Origin: Eubacteriaceae bacterium
GTDB taxonomy: Bacteria > Bacillota > Clostridia > Lachnospirales > Lachnospiraceae
Assembly (NCBI GenBank): GCA_910574015.1
Contig: CAJSYQ010000013.1
Span: forward strand, 23,061 to 87,060
Length of the DNA stretch: 64,000 bases
Direction of reading: 5' to 3'
Shown here: positions 44,946-54,601 of the stretch, piece by piece
How the letters are laid out: each line of letters begins with the position of its first letter
Position numbering within the stretch: the first letter of the stretch is position 1
Translations under genes and position numbers: made by a program
The notes under the pieces: model-generated
The model's input: only the letters and a program-made list of their open reading frames with translations
Told to the model about the DNA's origin: nothing
The model's database searches: none

Positions 44946-47900
44946 ATGTCATTACAATTTATCATGGGTGGCTCCGGGAGCGGCAGGAGCACCTGGTTAT
45001 ATCATATGATCAGCAGGGAGGCGGCAGAACACCGGGACAGGCAGTATATTATTCTGGTGCCGGATCAGTTCACGCTGGAGACGCAGAAGACCCTTGTGCA
45101 GATGAGCGGCCGGGGCGGCATACTGAATGTGGATGTGCTGAGCTTCCACCGTCTGGCCTATCGGGTTTTTGAAGAGGTTCCGGTGCTGAGGAAAGCCGTG
45201 CTGGAGGATATGGGGAAGATGATGCTGCTCCGCAAGGTTCTATCGGAACAAAAGGAGGAGCTTTGTTATTTTAAACGGGGACTGTATAAACCAGGCTTTC
45301 TGGATGAGTGCAAGTCCTTTCTTTGTGAGCTGATGCAGTATGCGGTGAAGGAGGAAGACTTTGACACCATGGAGAGGGCTGTGGGAGGCGAGGGGCTGAT
45401 GGCGTGGAAAATCCGGGATCTGCGCCGGATCTACCATGCCCTGAAGGAGAAACTGGGAGATACCTATATGATGGCGGAGGAACTGGTGTCCCAGCTCACC
45501 GGGGTGGCGGCATCCATTCCCATGCTGCGGGGCAGCGTGATCTGCCTGGATGGTTTTACCGGATTTACACCGGTTCAGTATGAGCTGCTGGGGGAGCTGC
45601 TGGCCTGCTGTGACAGAATGATCGTCACGGTGACCACAGACCGGACCGGGGACCGGGGAATGGTATTTCAGATGAGTACGGATACCATGAACCGCCTGTC
45701 GAAGCTGGCGGCGGCAGTGCCGGTGCGCATTGAAGAGCCGGTGTTCACGGGAAAGGGGAAGGAGAAGCTCCCATACCGGACCATGGGCAGTCCGGCCCTT
45801 GGCTTTCTTGAGAAAAACATTTTTTCCTTCAGGCGGACGAAATGGGAGGAAGAGGTAACGGATATCCATATCAGAGTGTGCCGCCGTGAGGCCGATGAAG
45901 CCGCCTGGACGGCAAGGCAGATCTGGCAGCTGGTGCAGGAAAAGGGATATACATATGATGATATTGCTGTGGTGACGGGAGATCTCGCTGCCTATGAGCA
46001 GCCCCTTGCCAGGGAATTTGACCGCATGGGGATCCGGTATTTTATGGATTATAAGAAGAGCATCGGAGCCAATGCCATGGCAGAATTCATCACCGCCTTT
46101 CTGGAAATGTTCCGGCGCAATATGGATTACGAGAGTACCTTCCGTTTCCTGCGGTGTGGCCTGTCCCCCCTCTCCATGGAGGAGACGGATATCCTGGAAA
46201 ATTATGTGGCGGCACAGGGCCGCCGGGGGATCCGTTCCTGGCAGCAGGAATGGAAATATGCGGTGGACAGGGTGGATCTGGTGCTGGTGAACCAGTACCG
46301 GCAGCGGGTTCTTGATACAGTCAGGGAACCTTTCCGCCGGCTGAAGGGCGGCAGAAAGTCTGTCAGGGAATTTACCGAGATTTTGTACCAGCTGATTATA
46401 GAAAGTGATATCTACAAGAAAATACAGGAACAGGGCAGGGTATTTGAGGAGGAGGGAAAAATCCTTCTGGCCCGGGAATATAAGAGCATCTACCGTCTGA
46501 TGATGGAGCTGTTTGATGAGATGGTGGAGCTGCTTGGAGCAGAGAGGGTCAGTTTCCGGGAGTATGAGGAGCTACTCACGGCGGGAATCTCGGAGGGGCT
46601 GGTGGGGTTTGTACCGCCCGCATCGGACCAGGTTGTGGTGGGGGATGTGGAGCGAAGCAGACTGGGAGAGATAAAGGTTTTGTTCTTCATTGGAATCAGC
46701 GACGACCGGCTTCCTGGGAGCAGGGGGAGCTGCGGCATCCTGTCTGACCGGGAGAGGAGGCAGATCGCAGAGTGCGGGATCGAGCTGGCGCCCACCCCGG
46801 AAAAAGAGTCGGCGCGAGAGCAGTTCTATCTGTATCTCACTCTCACAAAGCCTTCCGAACTGCTCTATCTTTCCTATCCCCGGATGGGAAACGATGGTAC
46901 TAGCAAACGCCCGGCCTATCTCATACATAAGATCCGTCAGATGTTTCCTGCTCTGGTGATAGAGGATGACGAAAAGGAAACCTCCATCCGGAAGGTTCTC
47001 GGGACGGACAGGGGGCGGGGTTATCTGATCCGTCATCTGGCAGACGGCTCGTTTCGGCAGGATATGTACTGGTGGGAGCTGGCGGCCTACTATGGCAGGC
47101 GGGAACCGGAACTGCTTCCATGGCTTCTGGCGGGGAGGCAGCAGGATAAGAGCCGGACAAGACTTACCAGAGAGGCGGCAGAGATTCTTTATGGAGACCA
47201 GATCCATGGCAGCGTCACAAGGCTGGAGCAGTTTGCCCGCTGTCCCTATGCGCATTTTCTTATATTTGGTCTGGGACTGCGGGAGAGGGAGCAGTACAGG
47301 GTGGCGGCCTTTGACTATGGAAATGTCTTTCACGGCGCCATGGAGCATCTGTCCCACCTGCTAGAGGAGGAGAACCGGAGCTGGCAGGAGCTGACGGAGG
47401 AAGAGGTATGCCGGCTGGCAGATATCTGTATCGATCATGCCGCAGAGGAGTATCGGGGAGATATGTTCTATCAATCCAGGCGGGTGGAATTTATGATACG
47501 CCGCATGAAAAATGTTATGCGGAGCGCCGTGTGGGGAATCTGGCGCCAGATGCGGGAGGGGAGCTTTGAACAGACGGCCTCCGAGAAGAGATTTACGGCG
47601 GGGGATGACCTGCAGTCACTAAAGATCCCGTTGGAAGGGCAGAGGCAGATGGTGCTGGGAGGACAGATTGACCGGGTGGATACGTGTTGGTGGGGAGATC
47701 ATCGGCTGATCCGAATTATTGACTACAAGAGCGGCAGGCATGACCTTTCGCTGGATAAGGTGTATTATGGACTTCAGCTCCAGCTGACGGTATATATGGC
47801 GGCGGCGCTGGAGCTGGAGGGGAAAAAATATCCGGGAGTGGAATCCATTCCGGCGGCCATGCTGTATTACCAGATGAAGCAGCCGGAGCTTGCCTGGAAG

Positions 47901-48359
47901 CCGGAATCAGAGCCGGAGAGACGGGAGCGGGCACTGAGAGATCTGCGGTGCACTGGCTATGTGAATGAGGAACCAGAGGTGTTGGAGAGGATTGACCGGG
48001 GACTTGCCGGCGGCGGATCGGTTCGGCCCGGAAGCAGCTCGTCTGTTGTGCCGGTGGATATCACGAAAACGAAGGGGACATTTAGCCAGTATTCCCATGT
48101 TCTCTCCACGGAGCGTTTCCGCAGGCTGATGGAACACACCAGAAAGAAGCTGGAGGAATTTGGCAACCGGATCTACGACGGAGAAATTGGAGCAGCTCCT
48201 TACCGCATGGGGCGGGAGTGCGGGTGTGATTACTGCGGGCTGCGGGGAATCTGCGGTGTGGAGGACAAAACACTGGCGTCCTGTGTCAGGACGTTTCCCC
48301 AGATGAAGGAAGAAGAGGTATGGGAGGTGCTGTATGGGCAGGATCCAGTGGACGAGTGA
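44946..48359 (+). CDS. addB: ATP-dependent helicase/nuclease subunit AddB
   Basis: This 1137-residue subunit works with AddA to resect double-strand breaks and load recombinase. It has an N-terminal Walker A-like 'GGSGSGRSTWL', an inactive helicase core, and a C-terminal RecB-like nuclease domain ('RIIDYKSGRHDLSL', about residue 920). Four Cys for an iron-sulfur cluster lie in 'FARCPYAHF' and 'CGCDYCGLRGICG'. ATG 44946 follows AGGAGGTGCCGGAAGT and gives the family start; the open frame continues upstream without coding sense. It overlaps addA by 26 bp. Confidence 0.95.
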   Translation: MSLQFIMGGSGSGRSTWLYHMISREAAEHRDRQYIILVPDQFTLETQKTLVQMSGRGGILNVDVLSFHRLAYRVFEEVPVLRKAVLEDMGKMMLLRKVLSEQKEELCYFKRGLYKPGFLDECKSFLCELMQYAVKEEDFDTMERAVGGEGLMAWKIRDLRRIYHALKEKLGDTYMMAEELVSQLTGVAASIPMLRGSVICLDGFTGFTPVQYELLGELLACCDRMIVTVTTDRTGDRGMVFQMSTDTMNRLSKLAAAVPVRIEEPVFTGKGKEKLPYRTMGSPALGFLEKNIFSFRRTKWEEEVTDIHIRVCRREADEAAWTARQIWQLVQEKGYTYDDIAVVTGDLAAYEQPLAREFDRMGIRYFMDYKKSIGANAMAEFITAFLEMFRRNMDYESTFRFLRCGLSPLSMEETDILENYVAAQGRRGIRSWQQEWKYAVDRVDLVLVNQYRQRVLDTVREPFRRLKGGRKSVREFTEILYQLIIESDIYKKIQEQGRVFEEEGKILLAREYKSIYRLMMELFDEMVELLGAERVSFREYEELLTAGISEGLVGFVPPASDQVVVGDVERSRLGEIKVLFFIGISDDRLPGSRGSCGILSDRERRQIAECGIELAPTPEKESAREQFYLYLTLTKPSELLYLSYPRMGNDGTSKRPAYLIHKIRQMFPALVIEDDEKETSIRKVLGTDRGRGYLIRHLADGSFRQDMYWWELAAYYGRREPELLPWLLAGRQQDKSRTRLTREAAEILYGDQIHGSVTRLEQFARCPYAHFLIFGLGLREREQYRVAAFDYGNVFHGAMEHLSHLLEEENRSWQELTEEEVCRLADICIDHAAEEYRGDMFYQSRRVEFMIRRMKNVMRSAVWGIWRQMREGSFEQTASEKRFTAGDDLQSLKIPLEGQRQMVLGGQIDRVDTCWWGDHRLIRIIDYKSGRHDLSLDKVYYGLQLQLTVYMAAALELEGKKYPGVESIPAAMLYYQMKQPELAWKPESEPERRERALRDLRCTGYVNEEPEVLERIDRGLAGGGSVRPGSSSSVVPVDITKTKGTFSQYSHVLSTERFRRLMEHTRKKLEEFGNRIYDGEIGAAPYRMGRECGCDYCGLRGICGVEDKTLASCVRTFPQMKEEEVWEVLYGQDPVDE

Positions 48360-51300
48360 TCAGAGGGAAATTATAAAAGCCAGGGGATCGAATATTCTTG
48401 TCTCTGCGGCGGCGGGTTCTGGAAAGACTGCCGTCCTTATCGAGCGTATCTACCAGAGGATTATAGACAAGAGCGAGCCGGTGGATGTGGATCAGTTTCT
48501 AGTGGTGACCTTTACGAAGGCGGCGGCGGCACAGATGAAGGACCGGCTGCGGGAGCGTCTGGAGCAGGCCCTTTCAGAGCGCCCGGAGGATCTTCACCTG
48601 CAGAGACAGGTGCAGCTGATGGGGGCGGCTCATATTTCCACGGTGCACAGCTTCTGCGGCTATGTGATACAGAATTATTTCCACCGCATTGGTATGGATC
48701 CCTCTTACCGGCAGGGGACGGAAAGTGAACTGGCCTTGATCCGGAAGGAGGTGCTGACGGAGCTTCTGGAGGAGAAATATGAAGAGGGAGACGAGGCGTT
48801 CGTGGCACTGGCGGATATGAATATGTTTAATCATTCCGATGAAAAGATGGAGGAAATGCTGTCGGACATCTATGATAAGGCTATGAGCCAGCCGTTTCCC
48901 CGGCGCTGGCTGGAACAGATGCTGAACCTGTATGAGATCCAGGAGGAAGAGGAGTGGGAGCGGTCAGCCGTGTGCCGCTGCGTACTGGAGGACTGCCGCC
49001 AGATGGCGTCGGGGCTTGAGGAAGAGCTGGAGCAGCAGCTGAAGATCTGCGGGGAGCCGGACGGTCCCTATGTGTACGAGGACAATGTAAAGGAGCTGCT
49101 GGAGTTCTGCGGCAGGCTTCAGACCGCGGGCTGCTATGAGGAATTCCGCACCCTTTTCCGGGAACTGCAGGTGAGCAGTATGTCCCGGAAGAAGGGAGAG
49201 GGGATTTCTCCAGAGAAGCGGGAGGAGGTAAAGGAGCGCCGCAATCGCTGCAAAACCGTGCTGACCGATATGCGGGACCGGTATTTTTACCAGAGCCGGA
49301 AGGAACATCTCCGGGATCTTATAGTTATGGGGGAGAGGATCTCCACTCTGCTCCGGCTGGCCGGGGAGCTGATGGACCGCTTTACCTTGGCGAAAAGAGA
49401 GCGGAACGTCATTGATTTCAATGACCTGGAGCAGCTGGCGCTGTCGATTCTGCTGCGGTGGGATGAGGAGAAGGAGCAGTATGTCCGCTCCGAGGCGGCG
49501 TTGGAGCTGTCAGAGCATTTTGCGGAGATTATGATCGACGAGTACCAGGACAGCAATCATGTTCAGGACACCCTTCTCACCAGCGTATCCAGGGACGGAC
49601 TGCCGGGGCGGAACCCGAATCTCTTTATGGTGGGGGATGTGAAGCAGAGCATCTACCGTTTCAGGAATGCCTGTCCGGAGCTGTTTGCAGAAAAACTGGA
49701 GACCTATGAGATGATGCCGGGAGCCGGAAACCGCCGCATTGACCTGCACCAGAATTTTCGGAGCCGGGAGGTGGTGCTGGAGGGGGCTAACGCGGTTTTC
49801 CGCCGGATGATGCACCGGGATATCGGCGGCGTGGAATATGACGCGGAAGCAAGTCTGCAGCCGGGCAGGAGCTTCGCCGATACCGGGAAACCTGTGGCAG
49901 ACCGGATCGATACCTATGTGATACTGGATAAAGGGGACGCAGAACTGGAGGCAAGGCTTGCGGCATCCCGAATCCAGGCCATGACAGAGGGGGAAGAACC
50001 TCTGTATATACAGGATGGGGAGATGCTGCGCCGGGTGAAATACAAAGATATCGTTATACTGACCAGGAGTGTCCGGGCAGTGGGACAGGCATATTTTGAT
50101 GTGCTGTCCCAGTGCGGGATCCCCGTAGTGATGGAGCACAGCCAGGGTTTTTTTGACACAAGGGAAATCCAGCTGATGACACAGATGCTTCAGATCATAG
50201 ATAATCCGAGACTGGATCTGTCCCTGGCGGGAGTGATGTGCGGTCCAATGTACGGTTTCACGGAGGAAGAGCTCGCCATGCTCCGGGCTGGCAGCCGCCG
50301 GACCGATCTGTATTCCTCTCTGCTGGCGTATCAGGAGGAGACACCTTCATCCCGGGAAGGGGAGCTGCTGCAGGACAAGACAGGGCGTTTTCTCCAGATC
50401 CTGAATGGGCTTCGGCGAAAGACAGCATACGCCACAGTGGCGGAACTGATCCAGGATATCTACGATGAGACGGGAATCTATGAGTCCGTCCAGATGATGC
50501 GGGATGGCGTCCAGAGAACGGCAAATATGGATCTTTTGATGGAACAGGCAAGGGAATTCGACGCCTCGGTATACCACGGCCTGCACGCTTTCGTACAGTA
50601 TATTAACCGGATCCGGGAGCAGCAGGAGGAGATGGGGGAGGTCAATATCGTGGGGGAGGAGGAAAATGTTGTCCGCATTATGACGATGCACAAAAGCAAG
50701 GGACTGGAGTTTCCGGTCTGCATCCTGCTTGGACTGGGAAGGAAACTGGGGGGGAGCCGGAGCCAGTTTCTCACGATCCATCCAGAGCTTGGCATTGCCT
50801 CAAAGATCGTGGACAACGAGACTAGGACGGTAAAGGACAATCTGTACCGCAGCGCCCTGATCCGGCAGAATGACATCGACGATCTGGGAGAGGAAATGCG
50901 GGTTCTGTATGTGGCCATGACGCGGGCAGAAGAGAAGCTGATACTGATCGGCTGCGCCAAAGAGACCCGGGCCGTTCCCGTGAATTATCTGGGGCGGAGC
51001 CAGACCGCAGGCTTCCTTGATATGATACTTCCGGCCGCGCTAAATGAGCCGGAATGGTTTCATGTGGAGCTGGTGGAACGGGAAGGACTGGTGGAGGAAT
51101 CCGTTCGGGATATGGCGCTGGAAAAGATTGAGACAGAGGCGCTTTACAATTTTGACACATCTTTCATCTATCATGAGGAACTACACAGGTATCTGCAGGA
51201 GTTTCAGGACGGGGAAGCCGGGGAGCCGGAGCCCCTTCCGGTGAAGGTATCCGTATCGGATCTGAAGGTAAAGTCCATGGAAGAACAGGACTTTCAGGAC

Positions 51301-51927
51301 TTCAGGATACTTACCCACGAAGAAGATGAGACGCAGATGCCGGTGCCGTCCTTTATCAAGGGGGAACAGGAGACCGACGCGGCGGGACAGGGTGCTGCCT
51401 ATGGAACGATCTGGCATCAGGTTATGGCGGCCATTGATTTTGCCAGAACCAGGTCGGAAGACGAGATCCGGGAGGCAGTACGGGAGCTTGTCCGGAAGGG
51501 CAGACTGAGGGAGGAAGATACGGAGGTATTGAATTACCGCAGGCTACAGCTCTTTTTTACTTCCGAGCTGGGCTGCCGGATGCGGGAGGCGGACTGCTGC
51601 GGCAGGCTTCACAGGGAACAGCCCTTTGTAATGGGGAAACCGGCGAGGGATATATTTCCTGACCGGACCGAAGAGGATATCGTGCTGGTGCAGGGAATTA
51701 TCGATGCCTATTTTGAGACGGAGGACGGTATTGTTCTGCTGGACTATAAAACAGACGCCCTGAGACGGGGAGAGGAAGAGAAGCTCATCTGCCGTTATCA
51801 GGAGCAGATGCGTCTGTATGGCAGGGCACTGGAGGAAATGATGGAGAAACCGGTGATAGAATGCTTCCTGTATTCCTTCTCGCTGGGAAAAGAGATTCCA
51901 TGCCCGGCAGGGGAGGCAGGAGGATAA
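48334..51927 (+). CDS. addA: ATP-dependent helicase/nuclease subunit AddA
   Basis: This 1197-residue UvrD/Rep-family helicase-nuclease is the motor subunit of AddAB. Helicase motifs are intact: 'VSAAAGSGKTAVLIERI' (Walker A), 'MIDEYQDSN' (Walker B), 'MVGDVKQSIYRFR', 'TMHKSKGLEFPVCIL' and 'VAMTRAEEKLILIG'. The C-terminal nuclease domain has 'IVLLDYKTDAL'. The gene overlaps the end of addB and is followed after 26 bp by the methyltransferase gene. Confidence 0.96.
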   Translation: MGRIQWTSDQREIIKARGSNILVSAAAGSGKTAVLIERIYQRIIDKSEPVDVDQFLVVTFTKAAAAQMKDRLRERLEQALSERPEDLHLQRQVQLMGAAHISTVHSFCGYVIQNYFHRIGMDPSYRQGTESELALIRKEVLTELLEEKYEEGDEAFVALADMNMFNHSDEKMEEMLSDIYDKAMSQPFPRRWLEQMLNLYEIQEEEEWERSAVCRCVLEDCRQMASGLEEELEQQLKICGEPDGPYVYEDNVKELLEFCGRLQTAGCYEEFRTLFRELQVSSMSRKKGEGISPEKREEVKERRNRCKTVLTDMRDRYFYQSRKEHLRDLIVMGERISTLLRLAGELMDRFTLAKRERNVIDFNDLEQLALSILLRWDEEKEQYVRSEAALELSEHFAEIMIDEYQDSNHVQDTLLTSVSRDGLPGRNPNLFMVGDVKQSIYRFRNACPELFAEKLETYEMMPGAGNRRIDLHQNFRSREVVLEGANAVFRRMMHRDIGGVEYDAEASLQPGRSFADTGKPVADRIDTYVILDKGDAELEARLAASRIQAMTEGEEPLYIQDGEMLRRVKYKDIVILTRSVRAVGQAYFDVLSQCGIPVVMEHSQGFFDTREIQLMTQMLQIIDNPRLDLSLAGVMCGPMYGFTEEELAMLRAGSRRTDLYSSLLAYQEETPSSREGELLQDKTGRFLQILNGLRRKTAYATVAELIQDIYDETGIYESVQMMRDGVQRTANMDLLMEQAREFDASVYHGLHAFVQYINRIREQQEEMGEVNIVGEEENVVRIMTMHKSKGLEFPVCILLGLGRKLGGSRSQFLTIHPELGIASKIVDNETRTVKDNLYRSALIRQNDIDDLGEEMRVLYVAMTRAEEKLILIGCAKETRAVPVNYLGRSQTAGFLDMILPAALNEPEWFHVELVEREGLVEESVRDMALEKIETEALYNFDTSFIYHEELHRYLQEFQDGEAGEPEPLPVKVSVSDLKVKSMEEQDFQDFRILTHEEDETQMPVPSFIKGEQETDAAGQGAAYGTIWHQVMAAIDFARTRSEDEIREAVRELVRKGRLREEDTEVLNYRRLQLFFTSELGCRMREADCCGRLHREQPFVMGKPARDIFPDRTEEDIVLVQGIIDAYFETEDGIVLLDYKTDALRRGEEEKLICRYQEQMRLYGRALEEMMEKPVIECFLYSFSLGKEIPCPAGEAGG

Positions 51928-51953
51928 GGAAGCCGTCTGAATGGAGGGAGAAC

Positions 51954-52715
51954 ATGTACGAAGGATTTGCCTATGTCTATGACCGCATGATGAGCGATAT
52001 TCCCTATGACGCATGGTTTGATGCACTGCGGATCTATCTGGCGGAGCATGGCATAGAAGAGGGGACAGTATGCGAGCTGGGCTGTGGGACAGGCAGTATG
52101 ACAGAACGGTTTGCCCGGGCAGGATTTCACATGATCGGTGTGGATCTCTCGGCGGACATGCTGGCAGCCGCCTGCAGCAGGAAGGACGCGGAGGGCCTGG
52201 ATATTCTTTATATCCAGCAGGATATGGAGCAGCTGGAGCTGGCGGGGCCGGTGGACGCGGTGATCAGTGTCTGTGACACGATGAATTATGTTCTGGAAGA
52301 AACTGCTATGGGCCGTGTTTTCAGCAGAGTCTACCGGTTTTTGAAGCCGGGGGGATATTTTATATTTGACTTAAAGACCGTATACTGTTATCGTAATGTT
52401 ATTGGCAGCCGGGTCTTTGCAGAGCAGGACGAGGATGTCAGTTATATATGGGATAATTATTATGATGAGGATGAGCAGATCAATGAGTATGCGCTGACGA
52501 TATTTCAGCGGCAGCCGAAGAGCCGTCTTTATGAACGGATCGATGAGGTTCATTATCAGAGGGCATACTCCGTATCCACGGTGAGGGAGCTGCTTGAGCA
52601 GAGCGGTCTTATGGTGGCCGGCGTGCTGGACTCGTCCATGAAGGAAGAACCGAAAGAAGACAGTGAGCGGATATACATGATAGCGAAGAAAAGGGAGGAT
52701 ATAGATGAACAGTAA
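51954..52715 (+). CDS. SAM-dependent methyltransferase
   Basis: This 253-residue class I methyltransferase has the SAM-binding motif 'VCELGCGTGSMTERFARAG', followed by 'GVDLSADMLAAA' and 'DAVISVCDTMNYV'. The substrate is unknown. The ATG follows GGAGGGAGAAC; upstream in-frame codons lie in the end of addA. The next gene overlaps its stop by 11 bp, so it belongs to the long addB-to-clpC operon. Confidence 0.88.
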   Translation: MYEGFAYVYDRMMSDIPYDAWFDALRIYLAEHGIEEGTVCELGCGTGSMTERFARAGFHMIGVDLSADMLAAACSRKDAEGLDILYIQQDMEQLELAGPVDAVISVCDTMNYVLEETAMGRVFSRVYRFLKPGGYFIFDLKTVYCYRNVIGSRVFAEQDEDVSYIWDNYYDEDEQINEYALTIFQRQPKSRLYERIDEVHYQRAYSVSTVRELLEQSGLMVAGVLDSSMKEEPKEDSERIYMIAKKREDIDEQ

Positions 52716-54588
52716 GAAAAAATGGGCTGGAATATTCCTTTTCGCGGGAGTTCTGGCCTGGATCACAGCTATGGCAGTGGTGAGGGATGTTTCCTATGCG
52801 GCAGATACGGCCGGTATTGTGACGGCGGAAAGCCTCAATGTGCGCAGTGGTGCCGGCACAAGCTTCGAGATATTGACCAGACTGCCAAAGGGGACGTCGG
52901 TGACGATCCGGGAGACGGTCACGGCGGCAGGTACATCAGAGAAATGGTACAAGATTCCAGTTACGATAAATGGGCAGACGGTGGACGGCTATGTGAGCGC
53001 CACCTACATAGCAATGGCGGCGGCCAGTCCCACTATATCGCCGGCCCCAACGGCCCCGGTGCCCACTGTCACCTACCGGAATGAAATTTCTTATAAGGCA
53101 ATCAATGTATCGGCAAAAACATTACAGAAGACCAACGTATATGCGAAAGCCGGAGGGAAGAGAAAGGTTATCGCGAAAAAAAAGATTTCGCTGAACAAGG
53201 GAAGATCCGTTAAGATAACGGCGGAAAAGATGGTGAAGGGAAAAAAATGGTTTAAGATCAGCTTCACGTATAAGAAAAAGAAACGCACCGGCTATGTGAG
53301 AAACCTGTATGTAAAAATGACACTGAAGTCGCCGGTACCGGGTGCCGTCAACAGCCTGAAGACCTCTATTAAGGTGCGTCCCAAGGCGGATGTCAAGTCG
53401 GGATATAAAAAATCGGGAAATAAATACATCCGATTGTCCAAGGGAGCAGAGGTTACCATTACAAAGGATATAAGGAAGAAAAAAGTGAAGTGGTACAAGC
53501 TATCCTATACCTGGCAGGGAAAAACCAAAACAGGCTACGTGGCGGCCAAATATATTAAGCTGGTGAAGAAAAAGGTAGTCAAAAGAATCCCAGTCACAAT
53601 CCTGTCGGACGCTGACTTTGAAAAGAGTCTGACGCAGCAGGGATTTCCGGATTCCTATAAAGAGAGTCTCCGGGCGCTGCACAAGAAGTATCCGTACTGG
53701 CAGTTTGTGGCATACCGGACAAATCTTGACTGGAACACGGTGATCGACAACGAATCGAAACTCGGCGTCAATCTCATCTCCAATTCCAAGTCGGCGGCAT
53801 GGAAATCCACAGAACCGGGCGCTTACGATGCCAGTACGGGTGAGTGGACGGTGTTTGACGGCAGTACCTGGGTGGCTGCTTCACGGGCTGCCATCTCCTA
53901 CTATATGGATCCCAGGAATTTCCTGAATGAACGCAATATTTTTATGTTTGAGTCGCTGGAGTACCAGAGCCAGTATCAGACAAAGGCAGGGGTGGAAACA
54001 ATTCTCCGCAACACTCCCTTTGCAGGGAAGACTTTCCCCTATAAAGATCCGGAGACGGGGGCGGCAAAGACCATCTCCTATACGGATGCTTTTCTGGCAG
54101 CAGCGAAGCAGTCCGGCGTCAGTCCGTATCACCTGGCGTCCCGGGTAAAGCAGGAGGTAGTCACCGGACCGACTACTACAAGCAGCGCAGTGACCGGCAC
54201 CAACAGTACTTATCCGGGCATCTACAATTTCTACAATATCGGGGCTACAAGCAGTAAAAATCCGGTACTGAATGGACTGAAGTGGGCGAACTCGGGGACC
54301 ACTTATCTGAGACCATGGACAGACCGTTACCGCTCAATTGTGGGAGGTGCCATGTATATTGGCACGAGTTATATCGCCAAAGGGCAGAATACTGGATATC
54401 TGCAGAAGTTTAATGTGACGCCGTACCAGCAGTTCCAGCATCAATATATGACGAATGTTGAGGCGGCATATTCTGAGGCCATCAAGACAAAGACGGCGTA
54501 TGCGGAGACGATGAATGCGACACCGATCATATTCTCCATACCCGTATATAATAATATGCCGGCGGCTGCCTGTGCAGCGCCGCAATAG
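52705..54588 (+). CDS. Secreted SH3b / glucosaminidase peptidoglycan hydrolase
   Basis: This 627-residue protein has a signal peptide (about 1-33, ending S-Y-A-A-D). Three bacterial SH3-type domains follow: a typical one at about 37-102 ('AESLNVRSGAGTSFEIL'), and two very Lys-rich ones at about 131-205 and 218-290, suited to binding the cell wall. The C-terminal part (about 310-600) is a mannosyl-glycoprotein endo-beta-N-acetylglucosaminidase-like domain with the likely catalytic Glu in 'HLASRVKQEVV' and 'YNFYNIGATSS'. It probably cuts peptidoglycan glycan strands during growth or cell separation. It overlaps the methyltransferase gene and precedes the cohesin-domain gene by 13 bp. Confidence 0.87.
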   Translation: MNSKKKWAGIFLFAGVLAWITAMAVVRDVSYAADTAGIVTAESLNVRSGAGTSFEILTRLPKGTSVTIRETVTAAGTSEKWYKIPVTINGQTVDGYVSATYIAMAAASPTISPAPTAPVPTVTYRNEISYKAINVSAKTLQKTNVYAKAGGKRKVIAKKKISLNKGRSVKITAEKMVKGKKWFKISFTYKKKKRTGYVRNLYVKMTLKSPVPGAVNSLKTSIKVRPKADVKSGYKKSGNKYIRLSKGAEVTITKDIRKKKVKWYKLSYTWQGKTKTGYVAAKYIKLVKKKVVKRIPVTILSDADFEKSLTQQGFPDSYKESLRALHKKYPYWQFVAYRTNLDWNTVIDNESKLGVNLISNSKSAAWKSTEPGAYDASTGEWTVFDGSTWVAASRAAISYYMDPRNFLNERNIFMFESLEYQSQYQTKAGVETILRNTPFAGKTFPYKDPETGAAKTISYTDAFLAAAKQSGVSPYHLASRVKQEVVTGPTTTSSAVTGTNSTYPGIYNFYNIGATSSKNPVLNGLKWANSGTTYLRPWTDRYRSIVGGAMYIGTSYIAKGQNTGYLQKFNVTPYQQFQHQYMTNVEAAYSEAIKTKTAYAETMNATPIIFSIPVYNNMPAAACAAPQ

Positions 54589-54601
54589 GAGGCAGAACCA
54601 A